Shown: one piece after another, positions 21,076 through 33,019 of the stretch
How positions within the stretch are numbered: the stretch's first letter is position 1
How the letters are laid out: the number at the start of each line of letters is the position of its first letter
Assembly (NCBI RefSeq): GCF_009905375.1
Contig: NC_133657.1
Span: 1,984,001-2,048,000, forward strand
Source of the DNA: Apium graveolens
Taxonomy: Eukaryota > Streptophyta > Magnoliopsida > Apiales > Apiaceae
DNA: 64,000 nt
Direction of reading: 5' to 3'
Notes under the pieces: model-generated
Databases searched by the model: none
What the model saw: only the letters and a program-made list of their open reading frames with translations
What the model was told of the DNA's origin: nothing
Translations under genes and position numbers: made by a program

Positions 21076-23300
21076 CTAGGTCCCTATACTGAAGGATCTC
21101 TTCTTGATGCCCGAATTATAGTATTGTGCGGCCTGTAGTAGATACTTCATGTTCCTTTGGTGATCCGCCTCCTTATCTTCTTCCAGTAGATCTATGTTGG
21201 CCTTTAGGCCGAATTCATTATTCTCCACATTATAGACCTCGGTCCGGTAGGAATCCAAGACCACTTTCACTGATACCAAGGCATATGTGTTGTATGCCAA
21301 TCTAAAGGGAGTTTCTCCCATAGAGGATCTTGGGGTCATTCGGTAAGCCCACAAAACCCAGGGTAGTTCATCTGCCCATTTCTCCCTGGCTTCACCCAAC
21401 CTCTTCTTGATGTCTGTAAAGATTATCTTGTTGGCGGCCTCGACCACTCCATTTCCTTGAGGATGAGTGATTGAAATAAGATTCTTCTGAATCCAAAAAT
21501 AATGGAGAAATTTCTTGAAATTGTTGCCCCCGAATTGAGTATTGTTGTATGTTAGGACGAAAACACGCGCTAATTTTATACGCAAGTATACGTGTTCGCA
21601 AGTAATATAGAATTCTTTCTAGTTCGTTCCCATAGATATTGGTTTAGGTTTAATTTAATTTATGCACTTATGCAACAATGATATGGCTATCGTTCAATGC
21701 TAAGACAAATAACAATTTGGGTATTGATTAACTAAGAGATTATACTAACTAAAATTAACTAAGAGAATTATAGTTGAATTACTTATATGAGACAAACATG
21801 GGATTCTAACTTCATTAAATACTTCATTCAATAGCCTTTTGTTCTTAACCTTAACATGTAATGGTGATGACAACTAATTAGATAACACGAAACTAGTAAA
21901 TGCCAATTTTCGTTGCGAATACCCTACTACCAGACATCCACAAAAGATATAGAAGCTGAATATACACCAATTATGTTGAGACCCTATATGTCTATAGAAT
22001 TTGACAACATAAAGGTTTAATGAACAAGTTATCTATCGTGATTATATAGGGCAAGTAAGATGGTTAAAATTACCTACGAATCATGCAATACAAATACATG
22101 AACCTATGCTAGCATGGCAAATTCTAAACCTCAATATTCACTGTCGCTTCAATAGAGATTAATACGCTATCTTATAAGTTCACGACGCTCATAAGACGAA
22201 TAAGCACAACCAATACTAGGATATCATACAATCACCACACACTAAGATATCGAAATAAATTAACTATTAAAATCCATAAGTAAATCCGTTAGAACCTCGC
22301 GATAATGATTAGTTCATAACCGAACTCATCATCACCGTGGGTTCCGATGAAAGCATGGTATAATAAACTAGATCTTATAAAACTAAATAATAAACAAGAG
22401 TACGATCACAAGAGTATAAGGTTCAACAAATAAGAAAACTAGCATCCAAGATTACAACTTAAACAAAGAATCACAAGAATAAACTAGATCTTCTTCGCCT
22501 TCATTGAATTGTGTTATACGGTCTTTTTACGTCTTCTCCTTGCTCCTTCTTGTGTCTCTCCTGTGAATCATGTCCTTTAAAATGTCTTATTTAGGCTTTA
22601 TATAGGCTGTAGAATCATCATGGGCCTCCAACAGTCAAAATCATACAAGAATCAGGAAACTGCAGAATCGACCTAGCGCGGGCGCGCGCTAACAAAGCGC
22701 GGGCGCACTAAGCTTCTGGAAAAATTTACGACTTATGTTTTATTGGATAGTTTTTGATGGCGATCAACAAGCAATCATCTGAGGCACCTTCTAACACCAA
22801 TTTAGCACCAAAACAATGTTAAATCTCCTCCTTCCTTCATTTATGCCCTGAAATGAAAAACACTACAAAAACACATCAAATACATAAACAAAGTGGATAT
22901 AAATGCTACTTAACATTGTATGAGACACACACCTTCGGAATCCCGAATAATAAAATTACTTGTTCTAACATGAATATTTTGGCTACTTCTACAGTTAGGT
23001 CGGATAGAGATCTTGCTTCAATCTATTTGGTCATGTAGTCAATGACAATTCTATAGTATTTTGCCTGCTTCATGCTGGTTGAGAGAATTTCCACAATGTT
23101 CGCAACCCACACGATGAAGGGTATTGGGCTTAGAACCGAAGCCATTTCCTCTGGTGGTTGCTTCAGGACTCTCATGAATAGTTGGCACTGATTATATTTC
23201 TTAGCATATCCACCTGCATCTGCTCTCAAAGTCGTCTAAAAGAATCCTTGACGAATGATCTTAAAGGCCATTGACCGACCGACAAGATGTTCTCCAAAGA
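21076..23300 (-). pseudogene. Tat integrase, split by a 1.4-kb insertion
   Basis: The N-terminal part (about 23300-22933) has zinc-finger remnants (KKYNQCQLF) and core-domain text ending at GIPK. The C-terminal part (about 21555-21076) resumes with TYNNTQFGG and carries the catalytic Glu context NGVVEAANK, then WADELPWVLWAYR and GETPFRLAYN. Between them lies foreign DNA (about 21556-22932). The gene is dead both from the insertion and from point stops. Confidence 0.75.
21556..22932. mobile_element. 1.4-kb non-coding insertion in the integrase gene
   Basis: It precisely interrupts the integrase reading between GIPK and the following beta strand. It has no ORF. On the plus strand the left part carries ACGCAAGTATACG and TAGTTCGTTCCCA words, and the right part a GC-rich GCGCGGGCGCGCGC block (22677-22702). 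Words of this kind recur in many plant LTR or non-autonomous elements. A short GTGT-like sequence at both junctions may be the target duplication. Solo LTR or TRIM-like element are the options. Confidence 0.55.
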
Positions 23301-23479
23301 TTCCTTGATGCACGGCTTTTAAGGCTATCTATTTCTCTTGGGAATCATGGGACCTTAACAGTGGTTGAGTAGTCGATCTGCGGTATAATGTTCCTCCCAG
23401 TACGGTATAGCTGGCTGCTCGATATTTTATAATCTGAGCTTCCCTTCGGTCGAGGGGAAAAATCTCTTTCTCTAAATAA

Positions 23480-25310
23480 TTTCAGATATGGGTCATCCAA
23501 TTTATGCCTTGGTGAATTTCCAAGCATTGTTTTCTTTTAATAGAAGGTGTCCTGGCTTCGGTAAGATAAATCGAACCAGTTAGGCTCTGTGTTTCTACCG
23601 AAGCTAACCTTGAGAAGGCATCTACCCGACTGCTGTTCTCTCTTCCTATTTGGCTAAGTTTGAAGGATTCAAAATCTAGGGAAGTTTCTCTTACCTTAGA
23701 GACGTAAGCCTTTGTTCTGGGGTCCCTCTGCTTATACTCCGCGGAAAAGTGTTTGACCACTAGCATTGGGTCGCTAAAGACACTTAAGTGTTTTGCTTCC
23801 AAACTTCTTGCTAGTTCTATTTCGGCCGAAAGTGCTTCGTATTTCGCCTCATTGTTGGTAAGGGGAAAGGTGAACCGAATCGCCTAACAGATCTCAAACC
23901 CATCGAGACTAGAGAGAATTAGTCTGACCCCACATTTCTTTTCGGAGACCGAACCATCAACGAACAGCTTCCATTTTCCCAGAGTTTGAATGAGGTCTTC
24001 TTCTGGATTGAGGTCCTTCGATCCTGAGAGGGTGCATTCGACCATAAAATTTTCTAGTGCTTGGGCCTTTATAGCATTTCTACAGACGTACTCAAGATCG
24101 TACTCCCCAAGTTTGATAGAACATGCCACAACTCTTCTCGAAGCTTCAGATCTAGTTAGAATTTTTTCAGAGGTTAATTAGTTACCACTTACACTGTTCG
24201 ACCTTGAAAGTAATGTCATAATTTTTGGGTGGATATAACCAACCCATATACAAATTTCTTGGCATTCAGATATCTCGTTTTGGCATCCTTCAGCACGTGG
24301 GAGACATAAACGATCGGGTGTTGATTTTATTCGTGATTTTTGACTAAAACAACCCCAAAGTTCGATATAACTGAGGAGTTTTTTCGGATCAAAGCTCATT
24401 AGGAGTAAGGCATTGGTAAGGTATTCTTTTATATCTTCGAATCTTTTCTAGCATTCGGGCCCCCACTCAAAATTCTTGGACCCCTTGAGTATGACAAATA
24501 ATGACAATGCTTTCTCTGCCGATCTCGAGATGAAGCATCGAAGGGCTGCTAGTCGCCTAGTTAACTTCTGAATGTCCCGAATACTTCTCGGAGCTTGATA
24601 ACAGATTGACTCATTTTAGGATTTTCTTCGATCCTACGAGCACTGACCATAAAACCGAGAAATTTACCACTCGTTACTCCGAAGGTACATTTATTCAGGT
24701 TGATTCTCATGTTGTTCCTTCGAAGGGTCTCGAAGCACTCCTTTAGGTCATCTGCGTGGTCTTTGAACAATGACTTCACTATCGTATCGTCCACACAGAC
24801 CTCCATATTTTGGCAGATCTGTTTCTTGAATACCTTGTTAACCATCCTATGGAATGTGGCTCCAACATTCTTAAGTTCGAAGGGCATTTGATGTATGCAT
24901 AGTTTTTCTTCGGAGTTATGAATGTTGTCTTCGGTACATCCTTACTATTCATGGAAATTTGGTGATAACCAAAAAATGCAACAAGAAAACTAAGTACCTG
25001 GTATCCAGCCGCGGAAAATATAAGTTGATCGATGCTGGGAAAAGGGTAGTGGTCCTTCGATCAAGTTTTGTCGAGGTATATGTAGTCTACGCACATCCGC
25101 CATTTTCCATTGGACTTCTTAACCAAAACCACATTAGCTAGCTAGTCCTGATACTCAATTTCTTCAATAAATTTGGCTTCCAACAGCTTTTTTACTTCAA
25201 CCTCAATAACCTTTTGTCGTTCAACGGCGAGTGTCCTTTTCTTCTATTTAACTGGTTTGGCCTCATGTTGACCATTAAGGTACTTCTTAGCCATCTTGGG
25301 ATCTAAACTA
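23480..25310 (-). pseudogene. Tat reverse transcriptase and RNase H
   Basis: From about 25310 downwards: the RT entry region (KLLEAKFIEEIEYQD), NGKWRMCVDY, then MPFELKNVGATF and the active site as CVDD (normally YVDD) at about 24800. RNase H follows with FVDGS (about 24010), TNNEAKYEAL (about 23850) and the KHLSVFSD segment. Stops interrupt every domain. The active-site Tyr to Cys change suggests long relaxation. Confidence 0.75.
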
Positions 25311-25626
25311 GGCATGTCTTCTAGTTTCCAGGCAAACACGCCATGATATTTTTAAACAACAGTTATAACTTTTTCCTTCAGATCTACTTCCATATTTTTC
25401 CCAATGGGAACCATTACACAAATAACCAGCATACAATTCAACATCTTCGACTTTTTCGACAGGTTCAACTATATGACAGACAGATGTGCCCCAAAATTTT
25501 CCAACTCAATATTGGGGGTCTGTCGGCTGCCGTTTGGTTCGGCTCGCTTACTTTTTTGAATTTGTCTAGGCCTACATACAATTGGTCTTTATCAAGTTCT
25601 TCCAGCATTATTATTCAGGTGGTCTT

Positions 25627-25990
25627 CTAATCGCCCCTCATTTCTCCCACCCCCTTCTCCGTTGGGAATTTAAGCTTGAGATGGGGAATGGACTCCACTG
25701 CTTGAAAAGTGGACAAAAAATGTCTTTCCATAATTGCATTATATGGGCTTTCAATCCAAATCACATAGAATTTTACTTGCTTCTCAACAGTATAAGACAT
25801 TTTACCAAGGAGGACTGGTAGAGTGATTGTACCTTCGAATTGAATAGGGTGCCCGCCGAAGGCGTTGAGTGGTGCTTCATGACAAGGCTCCAACTGTTCG
25901 CCTGCTAAATTCATCTTGATATAAGTCTTGTGGAAGAGTATATTGATTGAGCTACCAATATCGACCAACACATTCCAAATCTTGTGTTTT
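25627..25990 (-). pseudogene. Tat aspartic protease
   Basis: VDIGSSINILF at about 25965-25930 is the retropepsin active-site loop (normally D-T/S-G; here D-I-G). Then AFGGHPIQFEGTITLPV and YNAIMERHFLS (normally YNAILGR) follow, in the order known for plant Gypsy elements. The catalytic loop is altered and the frame is broken on both sides. Confidence 0.7.
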
Positions 25991-26051
25991 TCTTTTGACA
26001 GTGTTGATGATTAAGGGGTCTTCGTGAGGGTATATTACATCCTAGTAGTCT

Positions 26052-27704
26052 TCAGCACTGAAAGTCATTGACATGTGCTGCTTTATTGGACTGAATTGAT
26101 AAAGGTTGTACACTTATCGAACATACTTTTTTCGCAGTCTTACTATCTCGGTTTAACACACTACCTCCTAAGAGTCCTGAGATGGTCTTCACTTTGCCCC
26201 TTATTCTATCTTTTCTTTCGGGTTCTTCTCCTTTGGGATCTTTCTCTAGGTTATCCTTCGGACCCAAACTATCCCTTAAATCTTGGATCCTTCTTTGATC
26301 ATTTATTCTAAAAATCTCTTCAGATGGTAACATTTATCAGTATTTTATCCTTTGTATTTATGGTAATCACTGTACTTATCAGGATTCTTCTTGTGATTTG
26401 GGATTTTCATCTTAGCCGGCCTAACGAATCCTGGCTTCCCTTTGATTTCATGGGGAATCTTGGAGATAGGTGCGTTTAAAGGGGTGAACATGATCGAAAC
26501 CCTATCTCGGCATCTTTCTTCCCCATGATCAGATTCTCTCTTACTGTCCTTCTGGTTATCCCTTTGGTCACTGGATGACCTAGAGGGGTAATTATATTTT
26601 CTCGATCGCTTCGTTCTGTCATCCTTTTGGGAGTCTTTATAACCCCTGATACTTTCCATCTTTCTTCGGATATTTTCTCCTCTCACATAAATATCATTAA
26701 AGGATTTGAGGGGAAAATCATAAAGATAGGAACATATTTTCTTTACCTTTCGAGGGGTCTAGCCTCGATGTAAGAAATCCCATAGCTTTGACTTTGTCCA
26801 AGTTGGTAACCATTATGGCTTCTTCCTTAAACCGAGCCAGATAGTCCCCCGGTTCTTCGTGCACCATTTGTCTGCAATGGACCAACGCTTCGGTGTCCCC
26901 CGGTTCTCCCGGAGTGGTACTTTAGGAACTTTCTCTTCAGCTGTTGGTACGAACTAATTGACCTCGGCTTGAGGGACTTGTACCATATCGAAGCCGATCA
27001 CTTCAAGTACGTTTTGAACATCTTACACAACATGATGTTGTTATGGCCCATGCCCATCATCAGTAGCTCGTACTTGTCACAGTGATATCCGGGGTCACCA
27101 TTTCCATTGAATTCGCCCATATTCGGAAACTGCCACTCTTGGACTTCCAGATGCCGATACTGCTCAATTTTCTCCAACACAATCGGCTCCCGATTGACTC
27201 TCCTGTTGCCAAACATAGCCTTCTCCAGCCTACTCAACCTGATTCGGGACCCATTGGGTTCCTCGTCTGAATTCGAAGGATATTAGTTCTTTGAGCATTT
27301 TCTCTTAGGGTTCGAATCAGAGTCAGACTCATCTTCTTTGCTATACCCCCTTAGTCTTTTCCGGTCTTAATGGTCACCATTGTATCACCGACCTCCGTTG
27401 CCTCGCGAAGTGCCTTCTCCTGTAGCTCAATTTCTTCCCTTTGGAGTTGTAGAGCTTTCATCCGGACCGTATCGGCTTCCTTTCATTTCGTATTGGCTTG
27501 AGCTTCTTTTTCCGCCTGTTCATTCTTCTTTTCTTTGCCTTAGTCTGCTGCCAATTTCTCAGCCCTGATTTTTAGTAATAAAGCTTCTTCATCGGGGGTA
27601 AGCTTGAGTACTCCATCGATGTCAACCAACGATTGTTTCGATGTCTGACCCTCGTCTTGAGGAGTAAATCCAGGAGGCGGATCATCATTATTTGTGTTCG
27701 TCAT
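26052..27704 (-). pseudogene. Tat gag
   Basis: It starts at the ATG at about 27704 (MTNTNNDDPPPGF) close to the 5' LTR. The capsid region (WQFPNMGEFNGNGDPGYH) is at about 27160-27085, then a HCRQMVHEEPGDYLARF stretch near 26880-26820. The basic C-terminal part has TPLNAPISKI and GKPGFVRPAKM (about 26500-26400), followed by a degraded HxxxGH-type tail. TPLN...VRWP-like text is characteristic of Tat gag. Several stops and frameshifts. Confidence 0.7.
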
Positions 27705-27734
27705 ACTCTCAGTAACTTGCAATAATTCTCGTAT

Positions 27735-27756
27735 TTCCCATAGACGATGCTAAATG
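27735..27756 (-). promoter_or_regulatory. Degraded primer-binding-site region of the Tat element
   Basis: Directly inside the 5' LTR end the minus strand reads TTTAGCATCGTCTATGGGAA. This is a decayed form of the GGCGCCGTCTGTGGGAA leader seen in plant Gypsy elements of this type, with changes mostly of the C-to-T kind. Confidence 0.5.
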
Positions 27757-28190
27757 TTATGCCCAAATTTCTGGGAATACAAAGAACACCCTCCGGTCAT
27801 GTAGAACGCCATTCGGTCGAGCCTGAAAAGGAAGAGAATGCAAGTGATTGTCCCCCCGATTGACCTCTGGTGTGAGAATTAATAATCAGGATGCAAATAG
27901 ATTTGAGAATAAAAGAAAATAGTAGAGTGTATGAGTGTGTAGAGAATTGTGTGTTTCTTACTTTGATTATATATATATATATCCAAGCTTGGTAATTAAT
28001 GTTTGTCTGTTATGCTGGAAAATTGAACGAACGTTGGAGAGAAAATGGGGCGTTTTTATTCTCTTTGCTCTTGAAACCATCGGCCAACTTGCATATGGGC
28101 TTTTGATCATTGGTCCTTTGGCCCAGTGGGCCTTCAGTTATTTGGCCTTCATCCATTGGGTCGGGGATGGCCCTGGAGCTAACATTGTCT
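27757..28190 (-). repeat. 5' LTR of the Tat element, outer part missing
   Basis: It aligns with the left LTR from TGTTATGCCC to about GAGCTAACATTGTC and then homology stops, where Copia sequence begins. The left LTR continues at least 60 bases beyond this point. Confidence 0.65.
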
Positions 28191-31000
28191 AAGGGGAAAA
28201 TGTCTTCACAGACACTTGAGAACACTGAGGATCAAATGCCAAATATGACGACCTCAGTGATTTTCCCGGAGTTTCAAACTCTGGAACAGTCATCTAGGGA
28301 TGACATGCAATTTGTCTTGTACAAGGAACGGGATTTGCAAACTCCCATTGCACCACTACTGACCTCCTCAAGGATGGCTCTGGTGTTTTCTACAAGTACA
28401 TCTGAATCTCAGAGCTTTGAGCGGAGTGTATCCTTGAGGACTAGTGCAACACTAAATCCCAGATCGAGTGACAAAGTGCTGAGTGAAACACCACGAGAAA
28501 CCAGTGAGATACCCACCATCCAAACTACACTTATATACATGTCACAGTATATTACAAAAGCTTATCTTGAAGAGCAGTTGGCATTCAAAGATGAATACCT
28601 CAAGGAATAACTGGCTCTAAAAGATCAATTAGTTAGGGATGAACTGTCTGTCAGAGATCACCAGATTGCATGTCTTTCCGAACAAGTGGAAGTTCAATAA
28701 GCATCTTTTGCTAGCTTACGGGAATTCGTGGAAAAGTCACTCTCTTAGGAAAAGAAAGGCAATTGATATTGAGCCAAAGCTCTCAGTTAGCAAGCAAGCG
28801 CCAATTTCTACAATCACTGGAGTAGTTATTTCCAGTATTGAGCCAAAGACCTTAGTAAGCAAGTAAATATCTATTCTAAAATTACCTATTCAGAATGTTC
28901 CTAACTTGATCTTGACTACTCAATCAGCCCCAGCTCTGAAGGATAACCCAACTGAGGGGGAGAAAGGGGTAGAACAAGATAAGTAGCTGATGTTGTAGAG
29001 TTAATTTAAGATGCAGTTCAAGTAGTAAGTTTAGAATATGATGAGTTTGGTAACGAGATTGGAGAAGAGAGAGGTGAAGAAAAAATAGATGAAAGGGTGC
29101 TTATTAAATCCAGAGCAAGTGAAAAGAGTTTTACAACTCAGGGGGAGCAATCAATATCAAAGCAATATCTTCTAAGCCAAGTTTTAAAAGCTTAGAGGAA
29201 TCTTCTATCAGATGTATATCCTCCGAGGCCCCTATTCACAGAACTGGAGGATGAAGTATTGGAGGAAAGGGAGATTGATGAAAGTTATATTTCTCAAGGG
29301 TTCGAGCCATTGTATGAAGAAGATGAGATAGAAGAAATGAAGAAGATCTCTGAAGATGAAGAGTATGAGGACGGGGATGCCTTCACGGATGATTGCATGT
29401 TTTATGGAGCTACGGAAGAGTATAAATTATCCTATGAAGCAATTCAAGATGAAATAGCCAGATCAAGAGCAAAAATACAAAAAGATGTTAAAAAAGAAGC
29501 TAGAGAAGCAAAAAAGTCATACCTTCAAAGAACCAGAAGAGGAAGCAAGTGGGAGGAAGTGAATGGACAAACCAAAAACAAATCTGAAGACAGACACTAA
29601 CAACATGAAGCTAGTAAATGTTGTGAAAAAATTCAGGGAACGCTAAGTGAATATTCATTTCTTCTTTCACGAGTTCAGTCAAATAATCACCGGTGTCACG
29701 GTGAATAATTTAAAGAATGGGTGGAAAATTTATATTAATTATATAGACGAGATCTTAATGAAAATATCCACCAATGTGCTGAGGAAACTAAACATGGTTG
29801 AACTGTTTGTCCTAAATACAAAAATCCCATGGTTGACTTCATTAGAGATTGAATACTTTAGAGACAAGCTTCACAAGATGATGGTGGATGTGTCTCCACA
29901 AGCATTCCTTGAACCATTTATGATCAAGAGATTTGCAGATCGAAGAATGCAGAACATAACCTTATCTGATGAACATTTGAGACTCATTTGATATCTTTAA
30001 CTCATTTTTCTTGAAAGTCAACTTAGAAGCAAAAGAGCAAAGCTAGAAGCTCCTCCACTGAAAAGATCATAAGCAAACCTCAAAGATGCTGAAGCATTAT
30101 ATGCTAGAGGTTTAATGATATGATGATCAGAGATTCAAAAAAAGATATGAGAAATCTAACAAGAGCATATCATGAGATGGTGTTCATAAATGGGGTGACA
30201 GAAATTGATCTTCTGAAAGACAGTGAACTTATTATCAACACGGATGATGAAGGGAATTTAGTCTTTGAGATTAATAAAAAGAAGATTAAAATCAAAGATT
30301 TTAGAGTAATTGAATCAGATTAAATCAAGTAATCCTTGTTGGATGTCAAAATTTTAATATGCAAAGACGACATGCGTGCCTTGATTCCAATCATGGAAAT
30401 ACTTGAGAAAGTGTTGGAAGAAAAGTCTGCCAACAACATGAAAAGAGAACAAGACTTTCCTAAAAGGATAACTGTCTTTGTAATGACAAGAAAATCAAAA
30501 TTGTTATTCAGTCTTCTTCACAGAGTTATCAATATCAGGTATCTTCAATTGATGCTGAAAAAGCTGAATAATCCACCACCCGAGAATACACTTGAAATTG
30601 AAACTCGTGATTCGATTTAACTTAGATTGAATGAACTTATGAATAGAAAGAAAGAGAAGGAGAAAGAAGCATCTCATCATGATTCTATATATGCCTCAGA
30701 TCCCAAGAAGAAAGCTACCAAAATGAAGTCTGATCAGACTGAATCTACTCAGGAAGGAGAAGGTAGTCAAGGAAAGAAGCTGAAGAAAACAAAGGCCAAG
30801 AAGACAAAGTTTATTTGTCCAGGCTAGATGAAAACTTCTTATTTTGTAACTTATAATTTAAAAAATCTGGAATTGTATATGTGATCCAAAATGCATTTAA
30901 TATTATTCATCTGTTTTCAGTATGTACTTTTTCTTATTGTTAGTTGAGTTATCCTTCAGGAATTTGCTTGTCGAGCTCAAACAAACAAATAATGGGAGAT
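28190..31000 (+). pseudogene. SIRE-like Copia 3' fragment with remnants of the third ORF
   Basis: A broken reading frame runs through the segment: ITKAYLEEQLAFKDEYLKE with LALKDQLVRDELSV (heptad-like coiled coil), an acidic part (29259-29600), NGWKIYINYIDEILMKISTN (about 29720), a DMRNLTRAYHEMVFINGVTE block (about 30145) and a lysine-rich C-terminus (30627-30827). The strand, position ahead of a polypurine tract and LTR, and Ser/Thr/acidic composition match an ORF downstream of pol in SIRE elements. At least eight stops or shifts are present. No pol domain remains. Confidence 0.6.
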
Positions 31001-31305
31001 TGTAAAGCATAATATAACGTTATATGTAACCGAGGAAATATAACTCAACATGAAACATAAATAGATAAATAATATTAACTGTGAAGCACAAGAACCTTGA
31101 AGATGAAGAATGGATAAATACAATAAATCAAAACATGGAATTAATGCTCTAAGTCCGTAAACAGGTCATGAAAAAAAGTTTATTAATATATTCAAGCCTC
31201 CGTGAAGAATAAAATATCAAAGGACTTCTAGTGACAATGAAATGTATTGGTTTGAAGTATTGAAGATCAAGGATTTCAGTGATTAAACCAATGAATTACC
31301 AATAG
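30991..31305 (+). repeat. Polypurine tract and start of an LTR of the SIRE-like fragment
   Basis: AATGGGAGAT (30991-31000) is followed by TGTAAAGCAT, a Copia-style PPT/LTR junction. The LTR is cut at 31305 by the start of the next Copia element. Its right part probably continues at 41106-42026. Confidence 0.6.
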
Positions 31306-32037
31306 TGTTAGGGTATATATTGAACTATTCTTTTGAAGTATATAATAATCTTTTGAGAAACTTGAATGCATGAATTCACAATGTCTGTATATTATATATT
31401 GTAGACAATCTAGTATCAAATGAGATAGCAGAAGATTAGATTGTCAGACTCCTTATATAATATAGTAAATGTTCACAGTCTAAGTGGTGTTAGACAAACC
31501 ACTGGAATGAGTGAAGTATTATTTAGAAATAGTTTATCTTGACTATTGAATAATAGTTGTGTATAATTGAACGGGATCGAAATAGTAGAATAGTTCTTTT
31601 ATTCTATCAATAAAAAAGAACTAAGATTCTACGATATTATTATTGTTAGGTTCTTAATCCGGATATAGTGATTCACACTTGTATTTAATGCACATGCCTT
31701 GATTCATACATTAAGTAATTTATTTTAAATTGCGAATTTATGTATTGGGCAATGACATTATATACAGAGTGGGATATTGACTATAAAAGGAAACCATGTC
31801 CGAAGAATAGTTTCGGGTGCTGATGTCCTCTTAAAAGCTCCAAAAGATAATTGTGCTTTAGTCCTGCAGGCAGATTTGTTCTTGCACGGTTATATGGTTG
31901 AGTGGATGATCAAGGATATAAGATATTGATTAAATTGATTGTCATAAATTAATTTAATCAATGGACATGCGATATATTAAACATGGGGAATTTAATAAGC
32001 AAATAATATGGGAGCCAAATTAAATAATTAATTTACG
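31306..32037 (+). repeat. 5' LTR (left part) of the second Copia element
   Basis: Matches 39928-40665 almost base for base up to AATTTACGGA, then abruptly leaves the LTR and enters a minisatellite. The promoter-bearing right part and PBS are therefore missing in this copy. Confidence 0.75.
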
Positions 32038-32229
32038 GACATCCGTTAATCGGGACATCCGTTGATCAAGACATCCGTTGATCAGAACATCCGTTGATCA
32101 GAACATCCGTTGATCAAGACATCAATTAATCAGGACATTTATTGATAAGGATATCCGTTGATCAAGACATCAGTTGATCAGGACATCCGTTGATAAGGAC
32201 AACCGTTGATCAAGACATCCGTTGATCAG
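32038..32229. repeat. Twelve-copy 16-base minisatellite
   Basis: Exactly 192 bases, twelve units of GACATCCGTTGATCAA-type sequence with point variants but no length variants. It starts precisely where homology to the other LTR ends. Confidence 0.9.
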
Positions 32230-33019
32230 CTTATATGAGGCCATAATAATGAATGTGCTTTATTAGTTTCTGCTGATCTTGATTATCACTACTATGTGTT
32301 TCTTGTTTGTGTTATTATGACATGTGATACTAACCCCAACATGCTAGAATGACATGGACATATGAATGTTTTAATCATGCGAATATGCTTCTATGTTATG
32401 TGTTCTTTGTTGTTCACATATTGCATGTGGAATTCGAAGAAATAACATAGGACGATGCATCTAAATTAAAATCCTCAAAGTAAATATTAAGTGGGAGAGG
32501 GAACTGATATGAAATTAAATCCCATGGTCTACATTATTATTTGTATGTAATTTAACATAGTGGCAGATACAAATTATATATACGTCACCCATCGTGGCAT
32601 ATAATTTATGATATCTGGAATGTTAAGGAGATTACTAGAACAAACTTCGTATATTAATAACGAATATCGGAAGGTATACATGTCACCCATCGTGGCGTAC
32701 CAAGTTTCATTAATTTAGGATAACTATAAGATATCATTTGATGGCATCTAATATAATTATGATTTAAGATTTGATAATGGTATACACTTAGCTATGAAAA
32801 ATAATATTGACCACCCCAACGTGGCGTATTATTTAGTAATAGGACCGAAGTAACATTTAAACAAATTTAGGTGGTATACATGTCACCCATCATGACGTAT
32901 CAGAAACTTATGATATTTAAATGTTAGTGCATTAATTTTAATAATTGTTAGAGGAACCAATAGGTCTTAATATTTAATGGACCCTTTATGTGTTATGTGG
33001 TGTTTTTATGTATGATTAT
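32230..33019. other. Leader region of the second Copia element
   Basis: Non-coding. Four spaced copies of a GTCACCCATCGTGGCGTA-like word (about 32584, 32682, 32811, 32882) are spaced about 70-130 bases apart. No gene. Confidence 0.5.

Larger units (their letters stand above)
15559..28190 (-). mobile_element. Degraded Ty3/Gypsy retrotransposon of the Tat type
   Basis: Both LTRs begin TGTTAYGCCC on the plus strand (15559 and 27757). Internal order on the minus strand is gag (about 27.7-26.05 kb), protease, RT, RNase H, integrase (about 21.1 kb). An opposite-strand extra ORF and tandem repeats follow between integrase and the 3' LTR, as known for Tat-lineage elements. Many stops interrupt all frames. 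It contains at least two foreign insertions (15749-17025 and about 21556-22932). The outer part of the 5' LTR is missing at about 28190, where a Copia fragment begins. Confidence 0.8.

Noticed and set aside
28110..28610. A 166-codon ORF as an independent gene
   Set aside because: It starts in the Tat LTR and continues into Copia third-ORF debris, crossing the junction at about 28190.
32038..32229. A centromeric or telomeric satellite
   Set aside because: Only 12 units at a defined LTR breakpoint; unit unlike plant telomere repeats.
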